From positions 1 through 64,000 of the forward strand of contig NZ_JACHIO010000028.1 in assembly GCF_014203225.1 (NCBI RefSeq): a stretch of DNA of 64,000 nt, written 5' to 3'. Positions 1 to 8,872 of this stretch are shown here, piece after piece. The notes under the pieces were generated by a model that worked only from the letters and a program-made list of their open reading frames with translations, ran no database searches and had not been told where the DNA came from. The stretch's first letter is position 1. The number at the start of each line of letters is the position of its first letter. The position numbers and the translations under genes are program-made. The stretch is from Granulicella mallensis (GTDB taxonomy: Bacteria > Acidobacteriota > Terriglobia > Terriglobales > Acidobacteriaceae).

Positions 1-14
1 GCACACTAAGCAAA

Positions 15-212
15 TTACCCTTCTGTACCCGCTCGTGCTTGAGCCCTCTTTGTGCCCATGCCGGGCACCATCATCTGGACAACCTTGCTCTATGCAGCCC
101 GCTTCTGCGGGTTCACGGCCTGCGTGTAAACGTCGAGCGTGATCCTGCTGTTGGCGTGCCATAAAAGCTCCTGGACCGTCTTCACGTCTTCCCCATTGGC
201 CTTCAACAATGT
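15..212 (-). pseudogene. C-terminal remnant of a tyrosine recombinase/integrase
   Basis: Read on the minus strand, this stretch gives TLLKANGEDVKTVQELLWHA followed by NSRITLDVYTQAVNPQKRAA, then a TAG (90-92), then SKVVQMMVPG and a TAA at 15-17. This is the C-terminal catalytic part of a phage-type tyrosine recombinase, with the box-III His in LLWHAN and the nucleophilic Tyr in DVYTQAV. Homologues commonly have Gln where the TAG lies, so a CAG-to-TAG change is likely. Upstream of about 212 the frame loses similarity and stops at 240-242, so the rest of the enzyme is missing. It is a decayed trace of a past integration at the left edge of the polysaccharide locus. Confidence 0.75.
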
Positions 213-297
213 GCCATGCTCGGACTTGCGAAAACCCGTTTACTCACCCTTTTCGAGCGAGGCGTATGGTTTGTCAGAGGCAGGAGAGCAAGTAGCT

Positions 298-1590
298 ATG
301 TCCATTCGCAAATTAATCAGTTCGCCTGTCGTGTGGATTGCTCTTGGCTTGAGCCTTTTGACCCAGGCGACATATTTCACTCTGGATCATGAACACTATG
401 GAGCAGATACACCATCGTATTTAATCCCTGCTGACAATCTTCTGCATGGGCATGGATTTGTGAATGCACTGCACCAGCCGGAATTGCTGCGGACGCCAGG
501 CTATCCGCTTCTGCTCGCCCTCTTCCGGATTGCTCCGCTAAAGGTTGAGTACCTGATTGTTGTGCAGCATCTTCTTTGTGTGCTGCTGGCCGTTGCGGTT
601 GTCGCTATCGCTCTACAAATGACCGGCAGCCGATTGGTTGCATGCGTTGCGGCAATCGTGATGTCTCTGGACCTGGCTACTCTCCGTGTGGCGAATCTCC
701 TATTAACCGAAGTTGTGTTTATGGTTCTGATCTCTTTGATCTGTTGGATTCTTTATCGCGCGATGATGAAACCGGCGGGCAAGGGGATTGCGATCGCAGG
801 CGCCGGACTTCTGGGTGGTTATGCCGTACTTGTCCGCCCCGTCGGCGTCTTGTACTTTGTGCCTCTGTCGCTCTGCCTGTTCCTGGTGTTAAGGCGGCGC
901 GCCTGGCGTCCTGTTTTGATCTTTGTTGCATTTTTTCTGATTCTTCCCGTGTTGTGGGCCACGCGGAATTTTGTCGAAGGAGGATACTTCGGCATTAGTG
1001 CTATTGGTGCAGAGGATATCTTGTACTATCGAGCCGCGGGAGCCATTGCGATTGAGCGGCCCGGAAGCTATCCTGCGAATATTCTCAAGGTGAATGGCGA
1101 ATTGATCCAGCAGACATGCGCCGATCTGGAACAGATGTACCACCGGGATTGCTCGCAGATCACCGACAAGCAACAAGCTGCATACGCTTCCCGCAAAGGG
1201 ATGAGCATCATTCGAGAGCACCCTTTGAGCTATCTTCACTCCATGACAGTGTCGCTGGCGTACCTTGTTTTTGGGGGCGGTGCGGAGGCCTTATCGCGGG
1301 TCAGCAATGTCAGCCCACGGATTGCGGAAGGCATCGTTTTGCTCTTCACCGTACCTGAGGTCTGTCTGGCCTTGATCGGATGCCGGTACTGGTATCGGCG
1401 TGATCGAATTCTTTGTTGGCTTCTTGTCCCTACCATCGCGTACTTCCTGGGAATCTCTGCCGGAGGAGAGGCCTATTCGCGCTTCAAGGTTCCCATCATG
1501 CCGATGTATGCCTTGTTGATTGGTGGTGGCGCGGCGGGGATGGTGGAGTGGGCTCAACGGGCTCGAAAACCTGGTGTGGTGAGTCGCTAA
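298..1590 (+). CDS. Polytopic membrane glycosyltransferase-like protein (GT39/PMT-like)
   Basis: A 430-residue protein with one N-terminal membrane segment, a short acidic loop (HYGADTPSYLIPADNLL, then RTPGYPLLLALF) and many further hydrophobic helices. This layout is known from lipid-linked sugar transferases of the GT39/ArnT-like superfamily. The DTPSY acidic residue sits where the catalytic Asp lies in the first periplasmic loop. The ATG at 298 is chosen because AGGAGA lies 10 bases upstream; a longer in-frame GTG reading from 139 would run over an integrase remnant on the other strand. The last codons (VVSR, stop) lie inside the left terminal repeat of the element at 1574-1781, so the native C-terminus may have been altered. 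The substrate is unknown. Confidence 0.7.
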   Translation: MSIRKLISSPVVWIALGLSLLTQATYFTLDHEHYGADTPSYLIPADNLLHGHGFVNALHQPELLRTPGYPLLLALFRIAPLKVEYLIVVQHLLCVLLAVAVVAIALQMTGSRLVACVAAIVMSLDLATLRVANLLLTEVVFMVLISLICWILYRAMMKPAGKGIAIAGAGLLGGYAVLVRPVGVLYFVPLSLCLFLVLRRRAWRPVLIFVAFFLILPVLWATRNFVEGGYFGISAIGAEDILYYRAAGAIAIERPGSYPANILKVNGELIQQTCADLEQMYHRDCSQITDKQQAAYASRKGMSIIREHPLSYLHSMTVSLAYLVFGGGAEALSRVSNVSPRIAEGIVLLFTVPEVCLALIGCRYWYRRDRILCWLLVPTIAYFLGISAGGEAYSRFKVPIMPMYALLIGGGAAGMVEWAQRARKPGVVSR

Positions 1591-1781
1591 TTCGTTGAAG
1601 AATGATGGTCAGTTCAGCACAGCGCGAAGCGCGTTCCCTGATGCTTCAGCATCAGGGAGACGGAGGGAGCCGTAGCCTAAAGGCTACGGCTCCCTCCGCC
1701 CCGCGACGCTAAAGCGTCACGGTTTGCGCTTCGCGCTATGGGGTAATGCTGGTTCTTCAACGAATTAATGACTCACCACAC
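1574..1781. repeat. 208-bp MITE/REP-like element with 29-bp terminal inverted repeats
   Basis: The left arm 1574-1602 and right arm 1753-1781 are inverted copies matching at 27 of 29 bases. Between them lie several compact hairpins: CCCTGATGCT/AGCATCAGGG (around 1633-1654), GGAGGGAGCCGTAGCC/GGCTACGGCTCCCTCC with a TAAA loop (around 1663-1698), GACGCT/AGCGTC, and paired GCGCGAAGCGCG-type sequences. There is no coding potential. The left arm overlaps the 3' end of the upstream gene and supplies its stop codon. The structure fits a non-autonomous mobile element or a REP-type palindromic cluster. It may also act as a transcription terminator between the convergent neighbours. Confidence 0.75.
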
Positions 1782-1838
1782 TAGAGCCTTGCGTGCCTCT
1801 TCCGCCAATGCGCTTGCTGGCTAACCGTAGTTTGTTTC

Positions 1839-2606
1839 TCAGCGGATGCCGCGCGCGATCCGGTGCTTCAGATATTGGAAGAGAGTTGGGTGAGTCCATA
1901 GCTTTGACTTGCCTGCTGGCGCGGAGAGCGTTTCGAGCTTGCCGTCGAGTGCGTTGCGGATGGCCTGTTTCAGAATCGGAATCGCAAGCGCAATCTGCAG
2001 CAAGGGGTAAGTAGAAAAGTTATCGGAGCTGGCTGGCCTGTCCGATGCCTGAGCCACGATCTCTCCCGTGTCGATTCCTTTGTCTATCTTGTGAATCGTT
2101 ACTCCGAAGTGCTCGGGATCGCCGGAGGCCTGAGCCCAATATCCGCCGTGCACTCCCCGATAGAGCGGCGTAATGCCGACATGAGTATTCAGGAAGACTC
2201 CATCGCTTGTCTGTAGTACCTTTTCTTCGAGAATGCGCGTTCCATTCACGACGATGACTCGCGGGGAGAGCTTCTGCAGGAGGGTGATCACCTGGGCATC
2301 GTTTACCGACAGCACGTCTGTGATGCACTCGGCAGGGATGGGGGACTCGTCCATCCCGTACTGTTGCATGATGTTCGCCCGGCGCTGGATAGACTCCCGC
2401 TTCAACAGAGGAACCATCCCTGCGGCAAACAAAATTTGCCCTGCCAGGGTGCGCCAGCCTAGTCTTTTTAGCCGCCGTTTTAGAAAGATCGACCGGGGAA
2501 TCTTGGCTTCCCGGATCACTACGTCGATGCGGAACTCCTTCGCCAGCGCGTGGTAGACGATACGCGAGAGGTCGCTGTGATCGATGAGCAGGACTATACC
2601 GTTCAC
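1839..2606 (-). CDS. Formyltransferase-family protein (sugar N-formyltransferase candidate)
   Basis: A 255-residue protein with the Formyl_trans_N fold: VIVVNGTRILEEKVL, then FLNTHVGITPLYRGVHGGYW and GVTIHKIDKGIDTGEIVAQ. The Asn-His-Asp catalytic set of 10-formyl-THF transferases can be placed at N in NTHV, H in THVG and D in GIDTGE. The protein is shorter than methionyl-tRNA formyltransferase (about 310 residues) and sits in a polysaccharide locus, so formylation of an amino sugar is more likely than tRNA modification. It starts with GTG in a GTGA overlap with the stop of the deacetylase gene. It is the last gene of a three-gene operon with a GT4 transferase and a deacetylase. The substrate is an inference. 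Confidence 0.75.
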   Translation of the reverse strand: MNGIVLLIDHSDLSRIVYHALAKEFRIDVVIREAKIPRSIFLKRRLKRLGWRTLAGQILFAAGMVPLLKRESIQRRANIMQQYGMDESPIPAECITDVLSVNDAQVITLLQKLSPRVIVVNGTRILEEKVLQTSDGVFLNTHVGITPLYRGVHGGYWAQASGDPEHFGVTIHKIDKGIDTGEIVAQASDRPASSDNFSTYPLLQIALAIPILKQAIRNALDGKLETLSAPAGKSKLWTHPTLFQYLKHRIARGIR

Positions 2607-3592
2607 TGCGATTTCTCCGCGCGTAGGATGGTTTCGGCAACCTCGGACATGGTTCGAGAGGACCAGCCGGTTTCACGGTTCAGGTTGGCATAATGCTCCG
2701 CGATGCGGGTGAGGATAGCGATGTTCTCCTCTAAGTCCACACCGAAGTTGTGCGGATGCCACCAGAGATGAAAGGTCTGATGGCTGTTCGCGGCTGCGTC
2801 CATGGAGGCAAGAATCCGTTTGAGTCGCAGGGCTTCGAAGCCTTTTAGGGACTTACTCCATGGCCGCAGAAATCTCGATTGGGAGACACGCACAATGGGA
2901 TATTCGTGGTCGAGTGAGGCGGTGGCGCATCCGTCGCCGCTCAGCGGGAGGTAGGCATCGGCAAGTCGTCTGGCTTTGTTGAACAGGCCGTTTCCCGCAG
3001 TGATCCAGGGTTCTGCCTCCGTGCTGCGATAGGCGATGAGACCCTCTTCCGCGCAGATGCCTATGTGGGGCCTCGAGATCTGATTCCGCGGGAAGACGAT
3101 GCTCTTGAGCACGATTCCGTACTGGGCTGCCGCAGACTTTGCGCTTCTAAGGTCGGCGCGGAAGGACTCTAAGGTCGGGCCTGGAGCCAGGGCATAGTAG
3201 TGCGAGAAGGTGTGCGTGCCGATCTCCTGCCCCTTATGCGCTTGTATCTCCCGGATCAGGCTCGGTGCGAAATGAAACGGGTCTTCGTCTTCGTTCCTGC
3301 CTGCTTCAGAGAAGGCTGCATAGGGGTCCAGGTTGGTATCACGGTACTGTGGCAGCTCCGCAGGCCATGCGGCTTTCAGGTCATCACGATTCGCAAAGAA
3401 TAGAAAACCTACCGTGGCCCATGTGGCGCGGATTCCATACTGTTCAAAGAGATGGAGGATGGCGGGGATGGCCTGGCGAACTCCAAGCAGGTTTTCGCGA
3501 TACTGGTCGACGGTGCGATGGTCTCTGACGCCCCAGTGCAGCTCGAAATCGAGACTGATGACAAACGATCCGGGATTTTGCAAAGTATCCAT
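2603..3592 (-). CDS. Polysaccharide deacetylase (NodB-like, CE4)
   Basis: A 329-residue protein with NodB-homology motifs: FVISLDFELHWGVRD at the N-terminus (catalytic and metal-binding Asp region), GIRATWATVGFLF, then EIGTHTFSHYYALAPG, which carries the metal-binding His pair. These enzymes remove N- or O-acetyl groups from glycans. No signal peptide is visible, so it would act on a cytoplasmic lipid- or nucleotide-linked sugar. The ATG lies 2 bp after the stop of the GT4 gene, and its own stop overlaps the formyltransferase start. Deacetylation followed by formylation of the same amino sugar would be a logical pair, but that is inference. Confidence 0.85.
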   Translation of the reverse strand: MDTLQNPGSFVISLDFELHWGVRDHRTVDQYRENLLGVRQAIPAILHLFEQYGIRATWATVGFLFFANRDDLKAAWPAELPQYRDTNLDPYAAFSEAGRNEDEDPFHFAPSLIREIQAHKGQEIGTHTFSHYYALAPGPTLESFRADLRSAKSAAAQYGIVLKSIVFPRNQISRPHIGICAEEGLIAYRSTEAEPWITAGNGLFNKARRLADAYLPLSGDGCATASLDHEYPIVRVSQSRFLRPWSKSLKGFEALRLKRILASMDAAANSHQTFHLWWHPHNFGVDLEENIAILTRIAEHYANLNRETGWSSRTMSEVAETILRAEKSQ

Positions 3593-3594
3593 CT

Positions 3595-4683
3595 CTAGTG
3601 ATTGATCAGTGACAGATAACTCGCAGCTACACTGCGGACTGTGAACTGCTGCAGGTGCTCGTAGCTATCGATTGGCTTTGGCTTGTCCAGGGCGGCTAAG
3701 AGAGCCTGTGCCATGGCTTCATGGTCTCCCACGGGCACAAGCGTGCCGTATCTTCCATTGCAAAGAACTTCTGCCGGGCCGTAGGTGCAGTCGGTCGAAA
3801 CCACGGGCGTGCCCAGGGCCAGTGCCTCTACCAGCGCTACCCCGAATCCTTCCCACTGCGATGAGAATGCAAAGACGGCAGCGCGCTTCATGAATCGATA
3901 GGGGTTCTGTTCGAAGCCGGGGAGGGATACGTCCGCTGCGAGCCCGGCCTCCTGGACCGCCTGTTCGATGCGGGCTCTATCCGGGCCTTCGCCGAGGATC
4001 ATCAGGCGAGCGGGGCGCTGGTTTCTAACGATGCGGAAGGCCTGTACCAGCATCGGAAAATCTTTCTGCTTATCCAGCCTGCCTACGCCTAATAGCACCG
4101 GCGGCTGGCCCGGCTGGAACCATGGATGTTCGACCGTTGCCGCTGCTGCGGATTGGAGAGCCTCTGTGATGACAGGATTGTAAATAACCTGAATTTTTTG
4201 ACGAGGGATTCCGGTTCGCGCCGAGAGGTCGTCTGCGACTCCGCCGGAGACGGCCACGATGGCGTCTGTTGCACTGAGAGCCCATCGGCTCCATAACGGC
4301 ATCAGGCGATATTTGAGCCCGGAGGCGTTGGCTATGACCTGCGACATCGTGTTGTGCTCGGTGGCTATGATCTTTGTTTTCTGGCGAGCAATTGCCCTTG
4401 CGATAACTGCCGCAGCGCTGCAATGCGTCATGCCGGCGATCAATGCCTCTGGCTGCCTTGCCCGAAGGTACTTTGCGATCTTCGGTACGCTCCGCATCAT
4501 GCGGTCTGATTCGAGATCGAAGACCTGAATGTCTCTTTCGAGGAGCCTCCCCATATCACCACCAGCTCTGCCTGCGACCAGATCCACTTCGGCTCCGCAT
4601 TGGCAGAGGCCGTTGGCCAGGTTGACGAAGACGCGTTCGACGCCGCCGATCACCAGCGTTGGCACTAACAATGCGATTCTCAT
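3595..4683 (-). CDS. Glycosyltransferase family 4
   Basis: A 362-residue GT-B protein. The N-terminal acceptor side starts MRIALLVPTLVIGGVERVFV with the usual GGVER motif. The C-terminal donor side contains LLGVGRLDKQKDFPMLVQAF, LMILGEGPDR and SSQWEGFGVALVEALALGTP, the typical EGFGxxxxEALAxG nucleotide-sugar signature. It is a retaining cytoplasmic transferase that adds one sugar to a lipid-linked oligosaccharide. It is the first gene of a minus-strand operon with the deacetylase and formyltransferase. Its start lies close to the divergent acyltransferase gene, so the two share a short promoter region. Donor and acceptor cannot be read from the sequence. Confidence 0.9.
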   Translation of the reverse strand: MRIALLVPTLVIGGVERVFVNLANGLCQCGAEVDLVAGRAGGDMGRLLERDIQVFDLESDRMMRSVPKIAKYLRARQPEALIAGMTHCSAAAVIARAIARQKTKIIATEHNTMSQVIANASGLKYRLMPLWSRWALSATDAIVAVSGGVADDLSARTGIPRQKIQVIYNPVITEALQSAAAATVEHPWFQPGQPPVLLGVGRLDKQKDFPMLVQAFRIVRNQRPARLMILGEGPDRARIEQAVQEAGLAADVSLPGFEQNPYRFMKRAAVFAFSSQWEGFGVALVEALALGTPVVSTDCTYGPAEVLCNGRYGTLVPVGDHEAMAQALLAALDKPKPIDSYEHLQQFTVRSVAASYLSLINH

Positions 4684-4737
4684 GACATGCGTTCCCTGGA
4701 CTGGAACTTTCCAATGCAGCGGTATGATTCATTGTGC

Positions 4738-5886
4738 ATGGGAAACCCTGAAAAACATTGTGGTGAAGACCCAATTTTGCGACCGGTGATGCCGGAGTTA
4801 AACACGGTTCGCGGAATCGCTGTTTTGATGGTGTTCCTCTTTCATGCTTTCGAAGATTTTACCCCCGCTGCTCAGCACCTTCCGGCGTGGGAGCGCGTGT
4901 TCTTATCTGTCTTTGGCTTAGGGTGGATGGGCGTCAACCTCTTCTTTGTTCTTTCGGGCTTCCTGATTACCGGTATTTTGCTGGGAAGTGTGAGCAGGCC
5001 GCACTATTATTCGCGATTTTATCGTCGCCGTGCGCTGCGAATTTTGCCTGCCTACTATCTCCTGCTTGTTGTGCTGGTTCTAGTGAGCAGGTTGAGTTTC
5101 GTGAGACAGCATACGTCGCTGGCTTTTGCCGGACTTAGTTTCGTTTATCTCTCCAACATCACGCCCCTGCTCGGAGTGCCGAGAGATTATGCGCCGCTCT
5201 GGTCGCTGGCGGTGGAGGAGCACTTTTACCTGATCTGGCCCGCAGCCGTGAGAGCTTTTACCAAGCAGGGCCTTGCGATTGCCGCCGCTTCGATCTGTAT
5301 CTGCGAGCCGGTGCTGCGAGCCTTTGCTGTCGCCCGCGGAGGATTGTGGTGGGGCCCTTATACATGGCTTTCGGCCGATGGATTAGCCCTTGGTTCTCTG
5401 CTGGCTATCTTTGCTCGTTCGCAATGGGGCTCCCGGACGAACGTCTTGAAGCTGGCTGGTTTTAGCGCTCTTGTTGGAATGATCTTACTGGTGATGAGCT
5501 TGCCTGTTCCGCGATTTATAGCCATCAGCCTGCGGGCCACCAGCGTGAATTACGGATCGCTCAGCGCCCTTGCGATTGCGTTATGGTTGGGGACGGGACG
5601 GTACAGAAGGTTAGTGAATCTGCGGATTTTGTCCTTCTATGGATTCATCAGTTATGGCCTCTATCTGATTCATCCGCTGATCTTCCACCTCTATAACGAT
5701 GTGTCCGTGAAATATGTATCTTTCTTCTCTGTCGGACATAGCTTTGGAAGATGCCTTCTCCGGTTGCTGGTGGCTCTTGTTCTTGCGACGGCTGTAGCTT
5801 ACGTGTCGCGTGTTACCTATGAAGAGTTTTTCCTGCGGAGGAAGGATGAGCCTGGTCAACAGCAAGAAAAGCTGCGACCGGTGTGA
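4738..5886 (+). CDS. Acyltransferase 3 family membrane protein (OafA/YrhL-like)
   Basis: A protein of about 382 residues, mostly membrane helices, starting near PELNTVRGIAVLMVFLFHAF, which matches the conserved ELxxLRGxAxxxVxxxH start of acyltransferase-3 proteins with the essential His. APLWSLAVEEHFYLIWP is the second signature (SLxVExxFYLxxP). These proteins O-acetylate or otherwise acylate extracytoplasmic glycans. In-frame ATGs occur at 4687, 4738 and 4789. I favour 4738 or 4789 because 4687 is only 3 bp from the divergent GT4 start and would leave no promoter. It ends directly against the stop of the convergent membrane protein gene. Confidence 0.85.
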   Translation: MGNPEKHCGEDPILRPVMPELNTVRGIAVLMVFLFHAFEDFTPAAQHLPAWERVFLSVFGLGWMGVNLFFVLSGFLITGILLGSVSRPHYYSRFYRRRALRILPAYYLLLVVLVLVSRLSFVRQHTSLAFAGLSFVYLSNITPLLGVPRDYAPLWSLAVEEHFYLIWPAAVRAFTKQGLAIAAASICICEPVLRAFAVARGGLWWGPYTWLSADGLALGSLLAIFARSQWGSRTNVLKLAGFSALVGMILLVMSLPVPRFIAISLRATSVNYGSLSALAIALWLGTGRYRRLVNLRILSFYGFISYGLYLIHPLIFHLYNDVSVKYVSFFSVGHSFGRCLLRLLVALVLATAVAYVSRVTYEEFFLRRKDEPGQQQEKLRPV

Positions 5887-7029
5887 TCAGGGAAGAGCGT
5901 CTTCTTCGGTTGTTGAAGTGGGGGAGTGAGCCGCCTGAATGAGTGCGATGCCTGCAAGCAGATAGGCCCATAAGAAATATCGGTCTTCTACGTTCGGATA
6001 GATCGCCAGCCTGGCCAGGGTGCAGATGCCTGCGAGAGGCAGCAAGGTGCGAAGCGCCGACTTTGGCGGGAGTTTCCTCCATGCTGCTGCTGCCACCAGA
6101 AGCCAGATCGTCATATAGGTGTAGGGAATCACTCTCAACGCCGCGATGGCATGCAGATATCCGGCCAAGCTGATTGGGATGGGATGCTTGACCGGTTCCA
6201 TCTCCGGCTTGATGAACGAGTGTTGCATGAGAACACGCCATCCGTAATAACTGGAAAAGTGGTTCGTCAAAACTATGCAGCCTGCGCTGAGGGCTCCGAA
6301 CAAGGCTCCGAGGGAGAGGCTGAGGCGCTTCTTCCAGATCATCCATGCCAGCAGGACGAGTACAAGGATTGCGTTGTCGAACCTTAGCAGAACGCTTGCA
6401 GTCAGAAGTCCCGCAGCGAGCAGGTCTTTGTTCTTTGCGAAGGCGAGCAGGGCAAGAAGAACGAGAGTAGTTGAGAGGGGATCGACGGTAACCATTCGTC
6501 CCATCGTCAGTACGGATGGCGCCAGCAGTAACAACGCGGATAAGACGGTCTCGTGCGTCCAGGCAAGGACCGCAAGGCCTGTGATCAGGAGGCAGCAGGC
6601 CGATAGGAGACGCAGACCGGTGAGGATGGGCAGGCCCGCGCGCCAGAGCGCGTATCCGGTGGCTATGTAACCCAGCTTCACGCGATAGAAACCTAACTGC
6701 TGTATGAAATGATCCGGGTTGTTATACACATCGGCAAAGTACGGTTCGGCGGCCACGCTTTCGAACTGGAAAGGATCTGGCTGTGCGTCGAACTCCGTGC
6801 GCGCAATGCGTTGAACCGTTGCCGGATCGGAGTAGCGCAGAGAGGCGACCGCGCCCGCGTACAGGTACCGGTCGAAGGTCGGCAGCGGGCGAAGATAATC
6901 CGCCACGGCCAATGCCAGGCAAAAGATTACGTAAAGAAGCAAAGCTGGAGTGGAGCAGCCAAACCAGCTTCGTGCGGGTGAAGGGCTATTACCAGCCGTG
7001 CTGGGACGAGAAATTGTGCCTGACGTCAT
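5887..7029 (-). CDS. Polytopic membrane protein of polysaccharide locus, function unknown
   Basis: A protein of about 380 residues with roughly ten hydrophobic segments. After the first helix there is an extracytoplasmic loop (FDRYLYAGAVASLRYSDPAT) resembling the first loop of GT-C membrane glycosyltransferases, though I cannot assign a family. The ATG of MTSGTISRP at 7029 is preferred because GGGAG lies 6 bases upstream; an ATG 21 bases earlier has no such site. It is the last gene of a minus-strand group (dehydratase, GT2-methyltransferase, GT39-like, this gene). Its stop abuts that of the convergent acyltransferase. A role in glycan assembly is inferred from context only. Confidence 0.6.
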   Translation of the reverse strand: MTSGTISRPSTAGNSPSPARSWFGCSTPALLLYVIFCLALAVADYLRPLPTFDRYLYAGAVASLRYSDPATVQRIARTEFDAQPDPFQFESVAAEPYFADVYNNPDHFIQQLGFYRVKLGYIATGYALWRAGLPILTGLRLLSACCLLITGLAVLAWTHETVLSALLLLAPSVLTMGRMVTVDPLSTTLVLLALLAFAKNKDLLAAGLLTASVLLRFDNAILVLVLLAWMIWKKRLSLSLGALFGALSAGCIVLTNHFSSYYGWRVLMQHSFIKPEMEPVKHPIPISLAGYLHAIAALRVIPYTYMTIWLLVAAAAWRKLPPKSALRTLLPLAGICTLARLAIYPNVEDRYFLWAYLLAGIALIQAAHSPTSTTEEDALP

Positions 7030-7080
7030 TTGCATCTCCCGCTTCCGCATCCAGGTCTTGCCTCTTCTTTTTTAGCCATG

Positions 7081-8847
7081 TTACTTGCTGGCGTGAAAGA
7101 AGTAGACATAGGCGTCGGTGCCGTCTATTTTCTTCCAGGGCGCTGGAACGATGGAGGGCTCGGATCCTTGGACGACGTAGCCCTGCGGATCGGCAATGAC
7201 AGCTTCTGCTCCGGTTTGCTCGATAATCCCTAATGCTTTTTTCTGCTGCTCCGGTCCGGACTCCCAGTAATCGAGTGCAGGGTGAGCTTGATACCAGCGG
7301 ATGTTCGCAGGGATCTCGGCCACGACTTGCAGCCGGGCAAGATGCGCCCAATAAGCTTCCATGCTGTCGCCGATGACGGCTACCCGGCCGCCCGGGCGCA
7401 GGTCATTCTGAAGCAGGAACGTTGCAATGACAGCGCTGCGGGGACTTCTGCCCGCCGCATGGTCACTTCGCAGCGCCTCCTGACTTGCCTGAGATATCAG
7501 CGTTGCTCCCGTGGCAATCAGGGCTGCGAGTCCTACGCATGAAACCAGGCGAGGTGTGCCGCTGCCTTTCGGCAGCGAGCAGGCACAGATTGCACCTGCA
7601 AAGAGAAGGATCAGCCAGCCACCCATAAAGCGCGGCTCAACGTGGACAAGCGCAAACATAGGCAGTGCCATTGCGGCCGGCAACCACAGAGGCCAGAGCT
7701 TCCGAATATGTTTAATCCATTGCCCGCGATACGTTGCCATCAGTACCAGAACGATCGTGGCACAAACGATGCCCGCACCTGTCTCCATGATGGTTTGCAG
7801 TTCGAGAATCAGGTTTGCCACGAAGATCTTTGCCTGAAGACTCCAGTTGAGGTGTGGTGTTAATCCTTCGTACCAGTAGGTCGGATCGAACCAGGGCGGG
7901 TAGGTGCCCATGTCTTTCGCTGCGAATTCGTAAATTTCCGGAAAATCATTCAGCTTGCGCGTGGGATGAACCGGCACTCCCGAGCCTGTGGGGCCTCCCT
8001 GCCAATGCACATAGTAGGAGACGCCATTGATGTAAAAGGCCTGGCTCAGGCGAGCCGACTCGCCAAAGGTGAAGTGGTGCTTCGCCAGGGAGATCGCGCG
8101 AATGAAGGGGGCGCATAGCAATAGAAAGAGTACGAGCGAGGTTCCGCTCAAAAGCAGCCTTCGCCGCGATAGCGGCACACTGAAGCCGGCGCACGCGATA
8201 AAGATGAATCCTATGGGGAAGAACGGTGCTTTGGCGTAGTAGCCCAGGGCCAGAAAGAGGCCCAGCAGCAGCGCGGTTCCTATGCGCGGAGAGCGCCGGA
8301 GTCTCAGTATGCTCCATCCCGCCAGGCAACAAAATACAGCCCATAGCAAATCCGGTCCTACGCGGCTTACGGGGATGACGCTTAGAGTTGCAATGCCGAA
8401 GACTGAATAGCCCAGAGCCCAGAAGGCCGATGCGGGTATCGCGGCGCCGCTCTGCTGTGTGAGGCTCTCGTGCCATCGCCGCACCTCGCTCCAGAACAAC
8501 TGAAAGCTGGCCAGCCCTCCTGCGAAGATCAGCACATTTACGAGATGGGCCAGAGGGCATTCCCAATAAGCGTTGGGATGAAACAGCCATAGGAAAAATG
8601 AAAGAAGCACAGGATAACCCGGCGCCCAATAGGGATGGATGGCCATTCCTGGATGTCCGTCGACAATGGCCCTGGCGATGTCCAGGTAGGAGATGGAATC
8701 TCCATCGAACTCATAGCGGGTATACCAGGCTCGTACAAGAGCAATGGCTATGAGTGCGACCCAGACCCACACCTGAAGCCTGCGTGTATCGATAGGGGCG
8801 ATCGAATCAGACTGCGTCTCTGTCGACGACACGGCGACCTCGTTCAT
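7081..8847 (-). CDS. GT39/PMT-like polytopic membrane glycosyltransferase
   Basis: A 588-residue protein with an N-terminal helix, a first loop containing YEFDGDSISYLDIARAIVDG (the acidic D-D region typical of GT-C lipid-linked sugar transferases), then HPYWAPGYPVLLSFFLWLF and about ten more helices. The C-terminal 150 residues form a soluble extracytoplasmic domain. I chose the ATG at 8847 because AAGGAG ends 6 bases upstream; the codon 18 bases earlier lacks such a site. It lies 25 bp downstream of the GT2-methyltransferase gene on the same strand. It probably transfers a sugar from a polyprenyl carrier outside the cytoplasmic membrane. The acceptor is unknown. Confidence 0.7.
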   Translation of the reverse strand: MNEVAVSSTETQSDSIAPIDTRRLQVWVWVALIAIALVRAWYTRYEFDGDSISYLDIARAIVDGHPGMAIHPYWAPGYPVLLSFFLWLFHPNAYWECPLAHLVNVLIFAGGLASFQLFWSEVRRWHESLTQQSGAAIPASAFWALGYSVFGIATLSVIPVSRVGPDLLWAVFCCLAGWSILRLRRSPRIGTALLLGLFLALGYYAKAPFFPIGFIFIACAGFSVPLSRRRLLLSGTSLVLFLLLCAPFIRAISLAKHHFTFGESARLSQAFYINGVSYYVHWQGGPTGSGVPVHPTRKLNDFPEIYEFAAKDMGTYPPWFDPTYWYEGLTPHLNWSLQAKIFVANLILELQTIMETGAGIVCATIVLVLMATYRGQWIKHIRKLWPLWLPAAMALPMFALVHVEPRFMGGWLILLFAGAICACSLPKGSGTPRLVSCVGLAALIATGATLISQASQEALRSDHAAGRSPRSAVIATFLLQNDLRPGGRVAVIGDSMEAYWAHLARLQVVAEIPANIRWYQAHPALDYWESGPEQQKKALGIIEQTGAEAVIADPQGYVVQGSEPSIVPAPWKKIDGTDAYVYFFHASK

Positions 8848-8872
8848 CCATGCTCCTTTTTGCATGGCCGCC

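Noticed and set aside
139-297. Extension of the first membrane protein to a GTG at 139
   Set aside because: The sequence overlaps the integrase remnant on the other strand, has no ribosome site and no homology, whereas the ATG at 298 has AGGAGA in front.
4687-4737. Longer start for the acyltransferase at 4687
   Set aside because: It would lie 3 bp from the divergent GT4 start, leaving no room for promoters, and adds residues outside the family core.
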